Assembly (NCBI GenBank): GCA_003151515.1
Contig: PLXS01000025.1
Coordinates: forward strand, 372,001 to 436,000
Reading direction: 5' to 3'
Origin: Opitutaceae bacterium
GTDB taxonomy: Bacteria; Verrucomicrobiota; Verrucomicrobiia; Opitutales; Opitutaceae
DNA length: 64,000 bases
Below the pieces are notes generated by a model. The model was not told where the DNA came from. It searched no databases and saw nothing but the letters and a program-made list of their open reading frames with translations. A program made the translations under genes and the position numbers. Shown one piece after another: positions 23,637 to 32,574 of the stretch. Numbering within the stretch: the stretch's first letter is position 1; every line of letters starts with the position of its first letter.

Positions 23637-26504
23637 TTAGAACTTGTACGTTACGCCCGTGCGGTAGGAGGCTCCGAACTTGAACCAATCCATGAGCTGG
23701 CGCGGATCCCCGTTGTTGTAGCTGATCTGGGGGGCGTTGTTCAGGTTGTGGCCCTCGATGTAGAGCGTCAGGCCCTTCATCGGGCCCTTCTTGAACGCGT
23801 AGCTGATCTCGGCGTCGATCGTGTGGAACGGAGTCTCCTCCGAGTAGCCGTCACCCGGGGTTCCGAGCGAGTTGTACGTCGGTGCGCCGAACAGGACGAA
23901 GTACTCCCTCGTCTCCGACTGGTAGTGGTCGGACACGCGGGCCGAGAAGCCGTAGCCCTCGTAGAAGAGCGTCAGGTTCAGGGACTTCTTCGACATGTCA
24001 GGCAGCGGAGCGCTCGCGTTGGTCGGGCCCCACGGCTTGATGCTGCTGTCGACCAGAAGGCCGTTGGCCTCGATGCCGAAGCCGTTGACCACCCCGCCGG
24101 TGAGGATGCCGCTGGTCACCTGGACCGTGGCCTCCATGCCGGTGATGTTGCCGCCCTGCCCGTTCACCCACTGGCTGCCCGTGCCGATGAAGGTCGCGGG
24201 AGTCGGGCCCGTGTAGGGGTAGCCCGCGAAGCTCTCGATCGTCTGCTGGTCGTAGATGTAGCTCTGCAGTTTCTTCTCGAACAGCGCCACCGAGACGTAG
24301 CCGGCGCCCTTCGGGAAGTAATGCTCGAAGTCGAGGTCGGCCGAGTTTGCGATCCAGGGATGGATCGACGGGTTGCCGCTCGTTGCGCTCCAGGGGCCGT
24401 TGGCGCCTGTGTTCAGGTAGTTGGCGGCGTCGTAGCTGTAATCGCGCGCCGCCCTCATGGCGTAGAAGTCCGGCCTCTGCTCCTCGCGTCCCACGAATAC
24501 CCGCAGTATGTCGTTCGGGGTGAACTTGAAGTCCAGGTTGAGCGTCGGCATGAAGTCCGCGTAGCTCGCCCCGCCGGACACCGGCACGACAACGAGAGTG
24601 TTGCTTGTGTTTCCGGCGAAGCCGTTGGAGTTCTGCTTGGCCGCGTCAACCACGAAGCCGAGGTTGCCGTCAAACGGCACCCCACCCACGTCGCCCTTCA
24701 GGTCAAACTTGACGAACGGGCGCGTGACGTCCTCCCAGACCTTGTAGTTGTCGCCCTCCCAGGAGCCCAGGTTCGGATTCGAGACGAACTTCAGGAGCCC
24801 GGAATTGTAGGCGGCATTCGCGTCGAAGGCGACCGGGTGCAGGTTGCCGATCCAGCTCAGGTCGGTCGTCCCGATGAGGGGCGGCAGCGGAGCCGTCGGC
24901 TGGCCATCGGCATTAAGCAGGTAGCCTGAGGGGTTCTGCGCTTGCTGCTTGAAGCGCTGGGAGTAGCTGACGCCGATCTCCACGTCCTTGAAGATGGACG
25001 CGTTGAGCTCGTGCGTGGTGAAGACCTTCCCCGAGTCCGCGACGTCGTAGACCGTGAAGTACTTCAGGTAGCCCTCCTGGCCCGTGACCGGGTACGTTCC
25101 CGTGCCCCAGCCCTGCGGGTCGGTGAGGTAGAACAGGCTGGCGTTCGAATAGTTGACGGTGTTCTGGACACTTGGCGGGGTCGAGCTGGAGCCGCCGCTG
25201 ACCACGAACGTGTCCCCGTCGGTCTCCGTATTGTCGAACCCAAGGCCCGCGTAGGTCTCGAGGACCTCCTCAGTCTTCCGGGCCGTGGAGTAGCCCGCCG
25301 AAACGTGCACCGGCCATGTCGACTTCTCGCCCACGTCGAGGTTCCAGACGACCGACTTCATGTGGGCGAGCCACTGGGTGTCCATGTTGCGGATCACCGG
25401 GTTCACGTTCGTCAGCGTGTAATTGGTGATGGCTCCGTTGCTGACCGTATAACCCGGCTGAAGGGTCGGGTTGCCCCATTCCGCCATCGGAATCTCCATG
25501 CCGCGCAGCGGCTGGTCGTCATGGTAGTAGGAGAGGAAGAAGTCCAGCTTGCTGTGGATCCAGTCGTTCGGCTTGCTCTCGATGACCGCCTGGAACGAGT
25601 CGCGCGTGAGCAGCTCGCTCTGGTCGTAGATCCTCATGCCGCCGAGGATCAGGTTGCCGTCGGGCGCCGTCGGGTAGCCCCAGGCGTTGAACTGCTTGCC
25701 CTCATACGGATTCTCAGTGTGGGAGAATCCAAGGTAGATGCCCTCGGTCCCATTGGCGAACTGGTCGATGTAGGCGGCCGAGTAGCTGACGCCCGCCTTC
25801 TTGACGCCCGGGGTGAGCTGTCCGTAAGCCGTCCAGTTGTAGAAGGCGCTCAGCGAGATGACCCGGTGGTCGGTGGTCAGAGGCGAAACGGTCTGGATGT
25901 CGATCGTGCCGCCGATGCCGCCCACCATGTCGGCCTGGCCTGACTTGTAGACCTCGACGCCCCCGACGAGCTCGGAGGGGTACTGGTCGTATTCCACCGC
26001 TCGGGAGTCATCTCCCAGGTTGCCGCCCGTGGTGGCCTGCTCGACGCCGTCCATGAGGCCGACGTTGAAGTCACCCGAGAGACCGCGGATCGTGATGTCC
26101 TGGAAGCGTCCGTTGACGCGCTGGCTGGTGAGGCCGGGCAGGCGGGCCAGGTCGTCGGCGATGCTGACGTCCGGCAGCACGCCAATGTCCTCGGGCGCGA
26201 TGACCTCGACGATGGCGGCCGAGTCCTGCTTCTCCTTGGCGGCCATCTCAAGGCTTCCCGCATAGGAGCCCTGGACATTGAATTCATTCATGACGACGAC
26301 CTCTTCGGGCTTCTTTGTCTCCTCGCTCGTGGTAGTAGTGGTCGTGGTCACGGCTGGCTGGGCGCTCTGGTTGTCTGCCGCGGCCGGCTGGTTGTTAGCA
26401 GCCTGCGCCATCGCAGACATCGAGGCGGCCATCGATATAAGGCCGGTGGCAACGAGTCTCAACAGACTCGCGCGTTTGTTCGGGTTCGATACTTCGGTGT
26501 GCAT
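23637..26504 (-). CDS. TonB-dependent outer-membrane receptor (maltodextrin uptake, inferred)
   Basis: A 955-residue receptor. The signal peptide runs to about residue 35 (GLISMAASMSAMAQA), then a Gln/Ala/Thr linker with a run of Thr (53-59). A TonB-box-like EVVVMNEFNV lies near 68-77. The plug domain (about 80-200) has AIVEVIAPEDIGVLPDVSIA, DDLARLPGL and ITIRGLSGDFN. A 22-strand barrel is expected after that, ending in the C-terminal aromatic (GVTYKF). Its neighbours (SLC45 transporter, malQ, AraC regulator, alpha-amylase) point to maltodextrins; close relatives such as Caulobacter MalA support this. The ATG at 26504 precedes the signal peptide. Confidence 0.9.
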   Translation of the reverse strand: MHTEVSNPNKRASLLRLVATGLISMAASMSAMAQAANNQPAAADNQSAQPAVTTTTTTTSEETKKPEEVVVMNEFNVQGSYAGSLEMAAKEKQDSAAIVEVIAPEDIGVLPDVSIADDLARLPGLTSQRVNGRFQDITIRGLSGDFNVGLMDGVEQATTGGNLGDDSRAVEYDQYPSELVGGVEVYKSGQADMVGGIGGTIDIQTVSPLTTDHRVISLSAFYNWTAYGQLTPGVKKAGVSYSAAYIDQFANGTEGIYLGFSHTENPYEGKQFNAWGYPTAPDGNLILGGMRIYDQSELLTRDSFQAVIESKPNDWIHSKLDFFLSYYHDDQPLRGMEIPMAEWGNPTLQPGYTVSNGAITNYTLTNVNPVIRNMDTQWLAHMKSVVWNLDVGEKSTWPVHVSAGYSTARKTEEVLETYAGLGFDNTETDGDTFVVSGGSSSTPPSVQNTVNYSNASLFYLTDPQGWGTGTYPVTGQEGYLKYFTVYDVADSGKVFTTHELNASIFKDVEIGVSYSQRFKQQAQNPSGYLLNADGQPTAPLPPLIGTTDLSWIGNLHPVAFDANAAYNSGLLKFVSNPNLGSWEGDNYKVWEDVTRPFVKFDLKGDVGGVPFDGNLGFVVDAAKQNSNGFAGNTSNTLVVVPVSGGASYADFMPTLNLDFKFTPNDILRVFVGREEQRPDFYAMRAARDYSYDAANYLNTGANGPWSATSGNPSIHPWIANSADLDFEHYFPKGAGYVSVALFEKKLQSYIYDQQTIESFAGYPYTGPTPATFIGTGSQWVNGQGGNITGMEATVQVTSGILTGGVVNGFGIEANGLLVDSSIKPWGPTNASAPLPDMSKKSLNLTLFYEGYGFSARVSDHYQSETREYFVLFGAPTYNSLGTPGDGYSEETPFHTIDAEISYAFKKGPMKGLTLYIEGHNLNNAPQISYNNGDPRQLMDWFKFGASYRTGVTYKF

Positions 26505-26931
26505 GGTAGAGTAACTAACGACTGGGTGAAAACGACTGCCGGTTTTCGGCATCGATCGTTGCAGCTTTGTGTTGGGTTAGGCTTTGCGTGGGGCGACGAG
26601 CCAATGGGCATGCATGGCTCGGGTGCATTGATAATTCGATGGGTTGCGGATTTCACTACTCCCAAATCCCTCAAAAAACCGAGATGACCCCGAAAAAACC
26701 GCGATGGGCCCACAGGCCGGCCGTTTTTCCGTTTAGGAACGCTCGAATCGAGGGCCCAAGAGACCGTGTTTTCAGAGGGAAAATGTATCCATGATCCAAG
26801 TTCCCGCGCCGGACGCGGCGGACGCCTTTTTTTCTGGCCGTTTGGACTTTTCCGTGGCTTGCACCGCGTATTTCTAAGATTTGTCCTGTCTTTCCCGGAT
26901 ATACACCTCGCGGGCGGCCGGATCCGGTCTG
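26505..26931. other. Upstream region of the TonB receptor gene; no gene seen
   Basis: 427 bp between two minus-strand genes. It is markedly AT-richer than the genes around it and should hold the receptor promoter and any AraC-type sites. A-rich tracts at 26670-26700 are the main feature. I find no clear -35/-10 pair. Confidence 0.4.
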
Positions 26932-29310
26932 TCAGCGCAAGCGCGAGAGGACCGCCTCGATCGCCTGCCCAATGGCGGCCGTCGCCGCCGGATTGCCCTC
27001 AAAGGCCGAGATTCGGCGCGCTTCGGCCAGGTGAGCCAGGGCGTCGTCGGGCCGGTTAAGCTCCATCAGCTTTCGCGCAAGGTTGATCTCGACACCGGAA
27101 GTGACCGGGCCGCTACGCTCGGCCGCTAGGAGGCACCGGACCTCCTGGGCGGCGTCGTGTCGCTCGTCGTAAATGACCGCGGCACGCAGGTTGTTCGTCA
27201 GGTTCCTGGGCTGCAGGCGCGCGACCTCGAGGCACTGCGCCTCCGCCTCGCTGGCGCGCCCCGCCCTGCCAAGGAGGCCCTGCAGTTCCTCGGCCGCCGG
27301 CACATTCGCCGGGTCCGCTTCGAGGACGGCGCGATACTCGCGCTCCGCCCCTGCGGTGTCGCCCGAGTACTGCTCCAAGCGGCCGAGGAGCAGTTTCAGG
27401 CTCTGGTCGGCGGGCCGGCGCCTGATCAGCTCCCCGAGGTACCTCCTGCCGCCGTCAAACCGCCTTGTGCGCGTGTAGAGGTCCGCGAAAGCCGGAGCCA
27501 TCGCCGCCTGGTCCCTGGCAGTGCTGCGGGCCGAGGCCCGGTCGAGCAGACTCTCCGCCACGCCGAAGCTGCCAAGGCGGCAGAGCTTGATCGCCTCGTC
27601 GGCCGCCAGAGCGTAATTCCACGGCTGAAGGTCCCCGGCGCGGCGCGCCTGGGCCAGGGTCCCGGGGACATCGCCCATATCGTCCAGTATCTCCTCCGCC
27701 ATCTTCGGCAGGTCTGCGCTCCCGGGGTCGAGAGCCATCGCAGTCTGAACCGCCTGCAGGGAGCGCCGGAGGCCTCCCGGATCGGAGCGCTCCGCCCGAG
27801 CCGCGGAAAGCTCGTGGGCCAGCCTCGCCTCGTCCTCGCAGTAGGTGAGCTGGTTCGTGAAAGGGGGGTTGTCGACGATCGAGCCGACCTTCTGCAGGAT
27901 GGCGCAGCGCTCATGGGGCGTGTAGGCCAGGGCGTCGGCGCAGCCTCGCGAATCGAGCCATGCGCGAGCGCCATCTGACGCGGGCGGCAGCGCCGCCTCG
28001 GCGGCCTGCGCGGCCATGAGCGCGAGCCTGTAGTTTCCCTCCCAGTCAAGGTGCACGTGCTCAAAGAGCAGCCCGCTGCCGGCGGGCGCAGCGGACGAGG
28101 CGGGGTCCGAGCCGAGCGCCATGGCCGCGTCGACCAAGCTCACCCCCTGCCCTCCCTCGCCGGCCACCTCGCGGATGATCTCATTTATCCTGGGGTCCGG
28201 CCGGAATCGCAGCGCGTCCCAGTGCTCGGCGCCGATGAAGTGCGCCCTCGCGGCCTGGACGTCGCCCTCCTTCAGGTCCAGGGAGCCCAGCAAGAACTCG
28301 GTGTCGGCGTACTGCGGGTCGATTCGGAGCGCCTCAAGGAGGTCGGCGCGGGCGGCGGGCGCGTCGCCGATCAGCCATTCGATTCTCCCGCGATTGAACG
28401 ACCGGTCCCACGCCTTCGTCTCCGACTCGGTGATCCCCGCCCGGTGAAGCGAGAGGAACGGGGCGCAGTCCTTCACGTTGGACACCACCGTGCACAGAAG
28501 CGTTCTCGCCCCGGCACCCCGCGCGATGCGCACGATGTCGCGAAGGTTGGCCTCGAAGTTCCTGTAGACCGCCTCGAGCCTCGGGTCGTCGCCGGCCACG
28601 GCGTTGTTGACGAACATTGACATGCCGCCCCACTCCTCCTGGCGGCCCGCGCCGAGGCCCGGCGCGCCCAGGGCCTGGGCCGCGAGCTGCCCGGTGCGCG
28701 TCGAGCGCACGAACACGCTCAGGCGGATGAGCCAGAGCGGCGGCATGCGCGAAAGGTAGGCGCATCCCGGGCCGTACGGGCCGACGACCTCGTTGTTTCC
28801 CATGTAAATGACGAAGAGGTCGGGCGAGTAGCCCGCCATCTCCCTGGCGATCTGGTAGACGACGTGCGAGTTTATGGCCACGATCCCCGTGTTGATGACC
28901 TCGATGTCCCTGCCCGGGTAGCGCGCGCGCAGCTGCGCGCGCAGCTGGGCGGCGAAGGCGAACGCGGGCACCGGGATCCCCTGGGCCGCCGACTCGCCGA
29001 GCACGACGACGCGCAGAGCGTTCGCCGGCTTGCGCTCGCTCACGCGGTAGTTGAGCGGCCTCAGGTCGAACGCGCTCGGCAGGAACGAGGCGACAAAGTC
29101 CGGGTTCGTCCTCAGGTAGCCGGCCCTGTCGTCGGGCACGAGGAAGCGGACGGTCCTGCCGTATCCCGCGATGCGCAGCGCCCCCTCGAGCCCGAGGAGG
29201 AAAGCCGCGGGGATCGCCACGGCCGCCAGAAGTCGGTGCGTCCACAGCCGCGCGGACCCGCCGTGCGGCGGCTCACCCTTTGGGCGCGTCTGTTCGGTGT
29301 CTGATCTCAC
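26932..29310 (-). CDS. SGNH-hydrolase-like domain fused to TPR repeats, membrane-anchored
   Basis: A 792-residue protein. Residues 23-47 form an N-terminal membrane helix. An SGNH/GDSL-like domain follows: the nucleophile block is VVVLGESAAQG (Ser107, Glu instead of Asp), block III is YMGNNEVVG (169-177), and a late His/Asp block is FEHVHLDWEGNY. The second half is a tandem of TPR repeats (for example LKLLLGRLEQYSGDTAGAER). Such proteins occur in Verrucomicrobia and may act on acylated or glycosylated extracellular substrates. The GTG at 29310 was chosen because GGGAGG lies 6 bp upstream; longer in-frame sequence overlaps the divergent gene. Confidence 0.8.
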   Translation of the reverse strand: MRSDTEQTRPKGEPPHGGSARLWTHRLLAAVAIPAAFLLGLEGALRIAGYGRTVRFLVPDDRAGYLRTNPDFVASFLPSAFDLRPLNYRVSERKPANALRVVVLGESAAQGIPVPAFAFAAQLRAQLRARYPGRDIEVINTGIVAINSHVVYQIAREMAGYSPDLFVIYMGNNEVVGPYGPGCAYLSRMPPLWLIRLSVFVRSTRTGQLAAQALGAPGLGAGRQEEWGGMSMFVNNAVAGDDPRLEAVYRNFEANLRDIVRIARGAGARTLLCTVVSNVKDCAPFLSLHRAGITESETKAWDRSFNRGRIEWLIGDAPAARADLLEALRIDPQYADTEFLLGSLDLKEGDVQAARAHFIGAEHWDALRFRPDPRINEIIREVAGEGGQGVSLVDAAMALGSDPASSAAPAGSGLLFEHVHLDWEGNYRLALMAAQAAEAALPPASDGARAWLDSRGCADALAYTPHERCAILQKVGSIVDNPPFTNQLTYCEDEARLAHELSAARAERSDPGGLRRSLQAVQTAMALDPGSADLPKMAEEILDDMGDVPGTLAQARRAGDLQPWNYALAADEAIKLCRLGSFGVAESLLDRASARSTARDQAAMAPAFADLYTRTRRFDGGRRYLGELIRRRPADQSLKLLLGRLEQYSGDTAGAEREYRAVLEADPANVPAAEELQGLLGRAGRASEAEAQCLEVARLQPRNLTNNLRAAVIYDERHDAAQEVRCLLAAERSGPVTSGVEINLARKLMELNRPDDALAHLAEARRISAFEGNPAATAAIGQAIEAVLSRLR

Positions 29311-29424
29311 ATCGGCCTCCCACACTGCGTCGCCGCCGCGAGGCGTGTCAACCGATAGGCCCGGCGCGGGCTCGCGCCGACGGAACTTGCTCCCCGCGCG
29401 CTTGGGTCTAGTGGTGTCGGCTGA

Positions 29425-31167
29425 ATGCCCCCCAGACGCCGAACCCTCGTCCTCGCCGCAGCAACGCTCGTGATCATCGCCGCGGCGGCCGTCGCCCTGC
29501 TGCTGCCGCGCGCTCCCGGCCTTCCGAAGTACGCCCGCTACCAGAGCCTGCCGCCCCAGTTCGACCAGGCCCTGCGGGCCGCGCGGGAGCGGGCGGGCCG
29601 GGGCCGCGACGCCGAGGCGTTGAGGTCGCTCGCCCGGCTCTACCAGGCCAACCGCCTCTTCGCGGAGGCCCGCCAGTGCTACAAGGCGCTCGCCTCGACG
29701 CCCCCGGGCCTGTCCGCACGTGACCACTACTGCCTGGCCCTGATCGCCCTCGACGAGAGCGACTCGGACACGGCGCTTGCCGAGCTGCAGGCGACGCTGG
29801 CCGGCGAACCGGGCTACATGCCGGCGCGGATCGCGCTGGCCGACACCCTCTTCAGGTCCGGCCGGGCAGACGACGCGGAGAAGGAGTACAAGGGCGCCCT
29901 GAAGGCCGAGGCCGAGCAGCCTCAGGCCCTCCTGGGGCTTGCGCGCGTCGCGCTCCAGAGGGGCGATGATGACTCCGCGGTGGCGCGCCTGCGCGAGCTC
30001 GTCGCCCGCCACCCCGAGTCGACGTCCGGGCCGGCCCTGCTGGCCCAGATCCTGGACCGCAAGGGCCAGGCCGACGAGTCCGCGGCGATGGCCGCCCTCA
30101 GCCGCCAGACCCAGGAGCCCCTGCCGGCCGATCCCTGGGCCAAGGCGCTCCAGGCCGACTGCTACGACCTCGCGCGAATCGGCATCGCCTTCGAGGAGTA
30201 CCGCGTCTCCAAGCAGATGGACGAGGCCCTTCCTCTGCTGTCGCGCCTCGAGGAGCTCGATCCGAAGGGCTGGACCGTGCCCATGCTTCGCGGCTGGTCC
30301 CAGAGGCAGGCGGGCCACTTCGCCGAGGCGGTGCAGGAATACCAGCAAGCGCTGGCGAACGGCGCCGACCCCGAGAGGATCTGCCCGCTCATGGTGAACG
30401 CCCTCCTCTACGAGAAGCACGCGGACGAGGCCGCCGCCCTGCTCGCGAAGTACCACGCGAGGCTCCCGCACTCGATGCCCATCCTCCTGTCCTACTGCGA
30501 GGTCGCCGTGCGCCAGAAGGACGACAAGCTCGCCCGCGGCCTGCTCACCGAGGTGATCCAGGCCGAGCCGTACCTGTACATGCCCAACATGAGCATGGCC
30601 CAGATCCTCTGGAACTCGGGCGAGCGCGACTCGGCCGCCCTAATCCTGCGCCGCGTCGCCAGGGCCTTCCCCTCGGACGTCGACTCCCGGGGGCTGCTGG
30701 GGCAGTACTACATGGAGAAGGGCGACGCCCTGTCGGCCATCGGCCCGCTTGAGCAGGCCCTGGGCGCCGTCCCCTCCGGCGACAAGCAGAGGGACAAACT
30801 CGTCAAGATGCTCGACACGGCGTACCTCACGGCCGGAAGCCTCGACGCCTCCCGAGGGAAGCTCGGAACGGCGATCGTCTACGCCGATAAATCCATCCGC
30901 CTTGTGCCCGACGGGATCAGCGGATACGCGCTCAAGGCCAACGCGTGCCGCAGCCTCGGGGACACCAAGGGCCTCGCGCAGGCGCTCGGCCGCATGGCCG
31001 AGCTCGATCCCTCCAATCCGAAGCTGCAGTTGGACCTGGGCGACGCGCTTCTGCATGCCGGCGGGCGCGACCAGGCGCGCGAGCACTGGAAGCGCGCCCT
31101 CGAGCTCGCGCCCGCGGGGCCCTCCGAGATGCGGGACGACCTCACCATGCGCCTCTCCGGCCCATGA
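29425..31167 (+). CDS. Membrane-anchored TPR protein
   Basis: A 580-residue protein with an N-terminal signal anchor (LVLAAATLVIIAAAAVALLL) and at least ten TPR-like helical pairs across the rest (for example EALRSLARLYQANRLFAEAR and RIALADTLFRSGRADDAEKE). No catalytic domain is seen. It is likely a periplasmic scaffold. It overlaps the next gene by 4 bp and is divergent from the SGNH-TPR gene (114-bp gap), so the three may share a regulatory region. Confidence 0.82.
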   Translation: MPPRRRTLVLAAATLVIIAAAAVALLLPRAPGLPKYARYQSLPPQFDQALRAARERAGRGRDAEALRSLARLYQANRLFAEARQCYKALASTPPGLSARDHYCLALIALDESDSDTALAELQATLAGEPGYMPARIALADTLFRSGRADDAEKEYKGALKAEAEQPQALLGLARVALQRGDDDSAVARLRELVARHPESTSGPALLAQILDRKGQADESAAMAALSRQTQEPLPADPWAKALQADCYDLARIGIAFEEYRVSKQMDEALPLLSRLEELDPKGWTVPMLRGWSQRQAGHFAEAVQEYQQALANGADPERICPLMVNALLYEKHADEAAALLAKYHARLPHSMPILLSYCEVAVRQKDDKLARGLLTEVIQAEPYLYMPNMSMAQILWNSGERDSAALILRRVARAFPSDVDSRGLLGQYYMEKGDALSAIGPLEQALGAVPSGDKQRDKLVKMLDTAYLTAGSLDASRGKLGTAIVYADKSIRLVPDGISGYALKANACRSLGDTKGLAQALGRMAELDPSNPKLQLDLGDALLHAGGRDQAREHWKRALELAPAGPSEMRDDLTMRLSGP

Positions 31168-32471
31168 GCGCGCTCACTCCCAAGGCAAAGGCGTTTATCG
31201 GCGCGGCCGCGGCGCTCGTCCTTGTGGCGGCCGCAACCGTGATCGTTGCCACAAGAGCCCGCAGCGGGGCCGCATCGGGCGCCGCCGGGGGCCATCACCG
31301 CCCGCTCCGGCCCCTCGGGCTCGACTTCTTCACGCAGCGCTCGATCGGGACGCCGCCCGAGGGCGCCCCGTGGATATCCGACCTGCTGGTCGTGGACCTG
31401 GACGGCGACGGCCTGAAGGACATCCTTGTCGCCGACGGCCGCCGCAACAGGATTTCGTGGATACGCCAGGTGCGCCTCGGGGTCTTCGAGGAGCAGGACA
31501 TCGGCCAGCCCGTCGCGGGGCCGGCCCACCTCGAGGTCGCCGACATGAACGGCACGGGCCACCTCGACGTGCTCGTGTCCTCGATGGGCGTCATCCCGCC
31601 CAACAACGACAAGGTCGGCTCGGTGATCGTGCTCGAGAACGACGGCACGAACCATTTCACGAACCGGGTGCTCGTGCAGAACATGGCGCGGGTGACCTAC
31701 GTCGCGGCCGCGAAGCTCACGAACTCGGGCCGACTGGACCTGGTCGTCGGCGCGTTCGGCTACCTGCAGGGCGAGGTGCGCTGGATGGAGAACCTGGGAA
31801 ACTGGCAGTTCAAGAGCCACCCGCTCCTGGACCTCCCGGGAACCGTGCACGCACCGGTCGCCGACCTGCTGGGCGACGGCAAGCCCGACATCGTGGCGCT
31901 TGTCACGCACAACACCGAGGAGGTCCACGTGCTCTGGGGCGACGGCCTGGGGCACTTCCGCGACCAGGTGGTCTACGGCTCGAGCAACAAGGACTACGGG
32001 ATGAGCGGGCTTTGCATCGCCGACATGAACCAGGACGGCAGGCCCGACATCGTCTTCACCAACGGGGACGGCTTCGACTACGCCGTGCCGGGCTCGAGGC
32101 CCTGGCACGGCGTGCAGTGGCTGGAGAACCGCGGCCAGGGCAAGTTCACCTTCCACCGGATCGGCGACTTCCCCGGGGCGTACAGCCCGTGCGTCGCGGA
32201 CCTGACCGGGAGCGGCCGCCTGGACATCATCACCTGCTGCGGCTTCAACGACTGGAGCGACCCCGAGGCCGTGTCGCTCATGTGCTTCGAGAACGAGGGC
32301 TCCGGGCACTTCACGCCCCACGTCCTCGCGCACTACCCGACGCACCTGATCGTGGTCAGGGCCGCCGACCTTTTCAACGACGGGCGAACGGAGCTGGTGA
32401 CGGGCGCCTTCATGTTCTACCCGCCCTACGAGCACGTCTCGCGCGTGACCCTCTGGGAGCCGAGGCCGTAG
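31164..32471 (+). CDS. Exported FG-GAP/VCBS-repeat protein
   Basis: A 435-residue protein with a signal anchor (residues 9-30) followed by a beta-propeller of FG-GAP/VCBS repeats. Each repeat has a DxDxDGxxD-like loop: VVDLDGDGLKDI, VADMNGTGHLDV, VADLLGDGKPDI, IADMNQDGRPDI and VADLTGSGRLDI. These loops bind calcium in integrin-like propellers. It starts within the last codons of the TPR gene (ATGA overlap), so the two are co-translated. Together with the upstream TPR protein it probably forms an extracytoplasmic complex. Confidence 0.88.
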   Translation: MSALTPKAKAFIGAAAALVLVAAATVIVATRARSGAASGAAGGHHRPLRPLGLDFFTQRSIGTPPEGAPWISDLLVVDLDGDGLKDILVADGRRNRISWIRQVRLGVFEEQDIGQPVAGPAHLEVADMNGTGHLDVLVSSMGVIPPNNDKVGSVIVLENDGTNHFTNRVLVQNMARVTYVAAAKLTNSGRLDLVVGAFGYLQGEVRWMENLGNWQFKSHPLLDLPGTVHAPVADLLGDGKPDIVALVTHNTEEVHVLWGDGLGHFRDQVVYGSSNKDYGMSGLCIADMNQDGRPDIVFTNGDGFDYAVPGSRPWHGVQWLENRGQGKFTFHRIGDFPGAYSPCVADLTGSGRLDIITCCGFNDWSDPEAVSLMCFENEGSGHFTPHVLAHYPTHLIVVRAADLFNDGRTELVTGAFMFYPPYEHVSRVTLWEPRP

Positions 32472-32574
32472 CGGGAGCGCCCGGCCGGCCCGCCCGCTCG
32501 GTTTTGTCCGCGCGGCCTATGAATTCTCCGAGCCGCGGCCTTTGACTCGCCCCGGCACCGGTTCACGCTGGCGC

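Noticed and set aside
29311..30471. Long N-terminal extension of the SGNH-TPR gene reading through the divergent TPR gene
   Set aside because: The extension has low-complexity, arginine/glycine-rich composition typical of the antisense of a high-GC gene. A GTG at 29310 with GGGAGG at proper spacing fits a real start, and the opposite strand encodes a good TPR protein.
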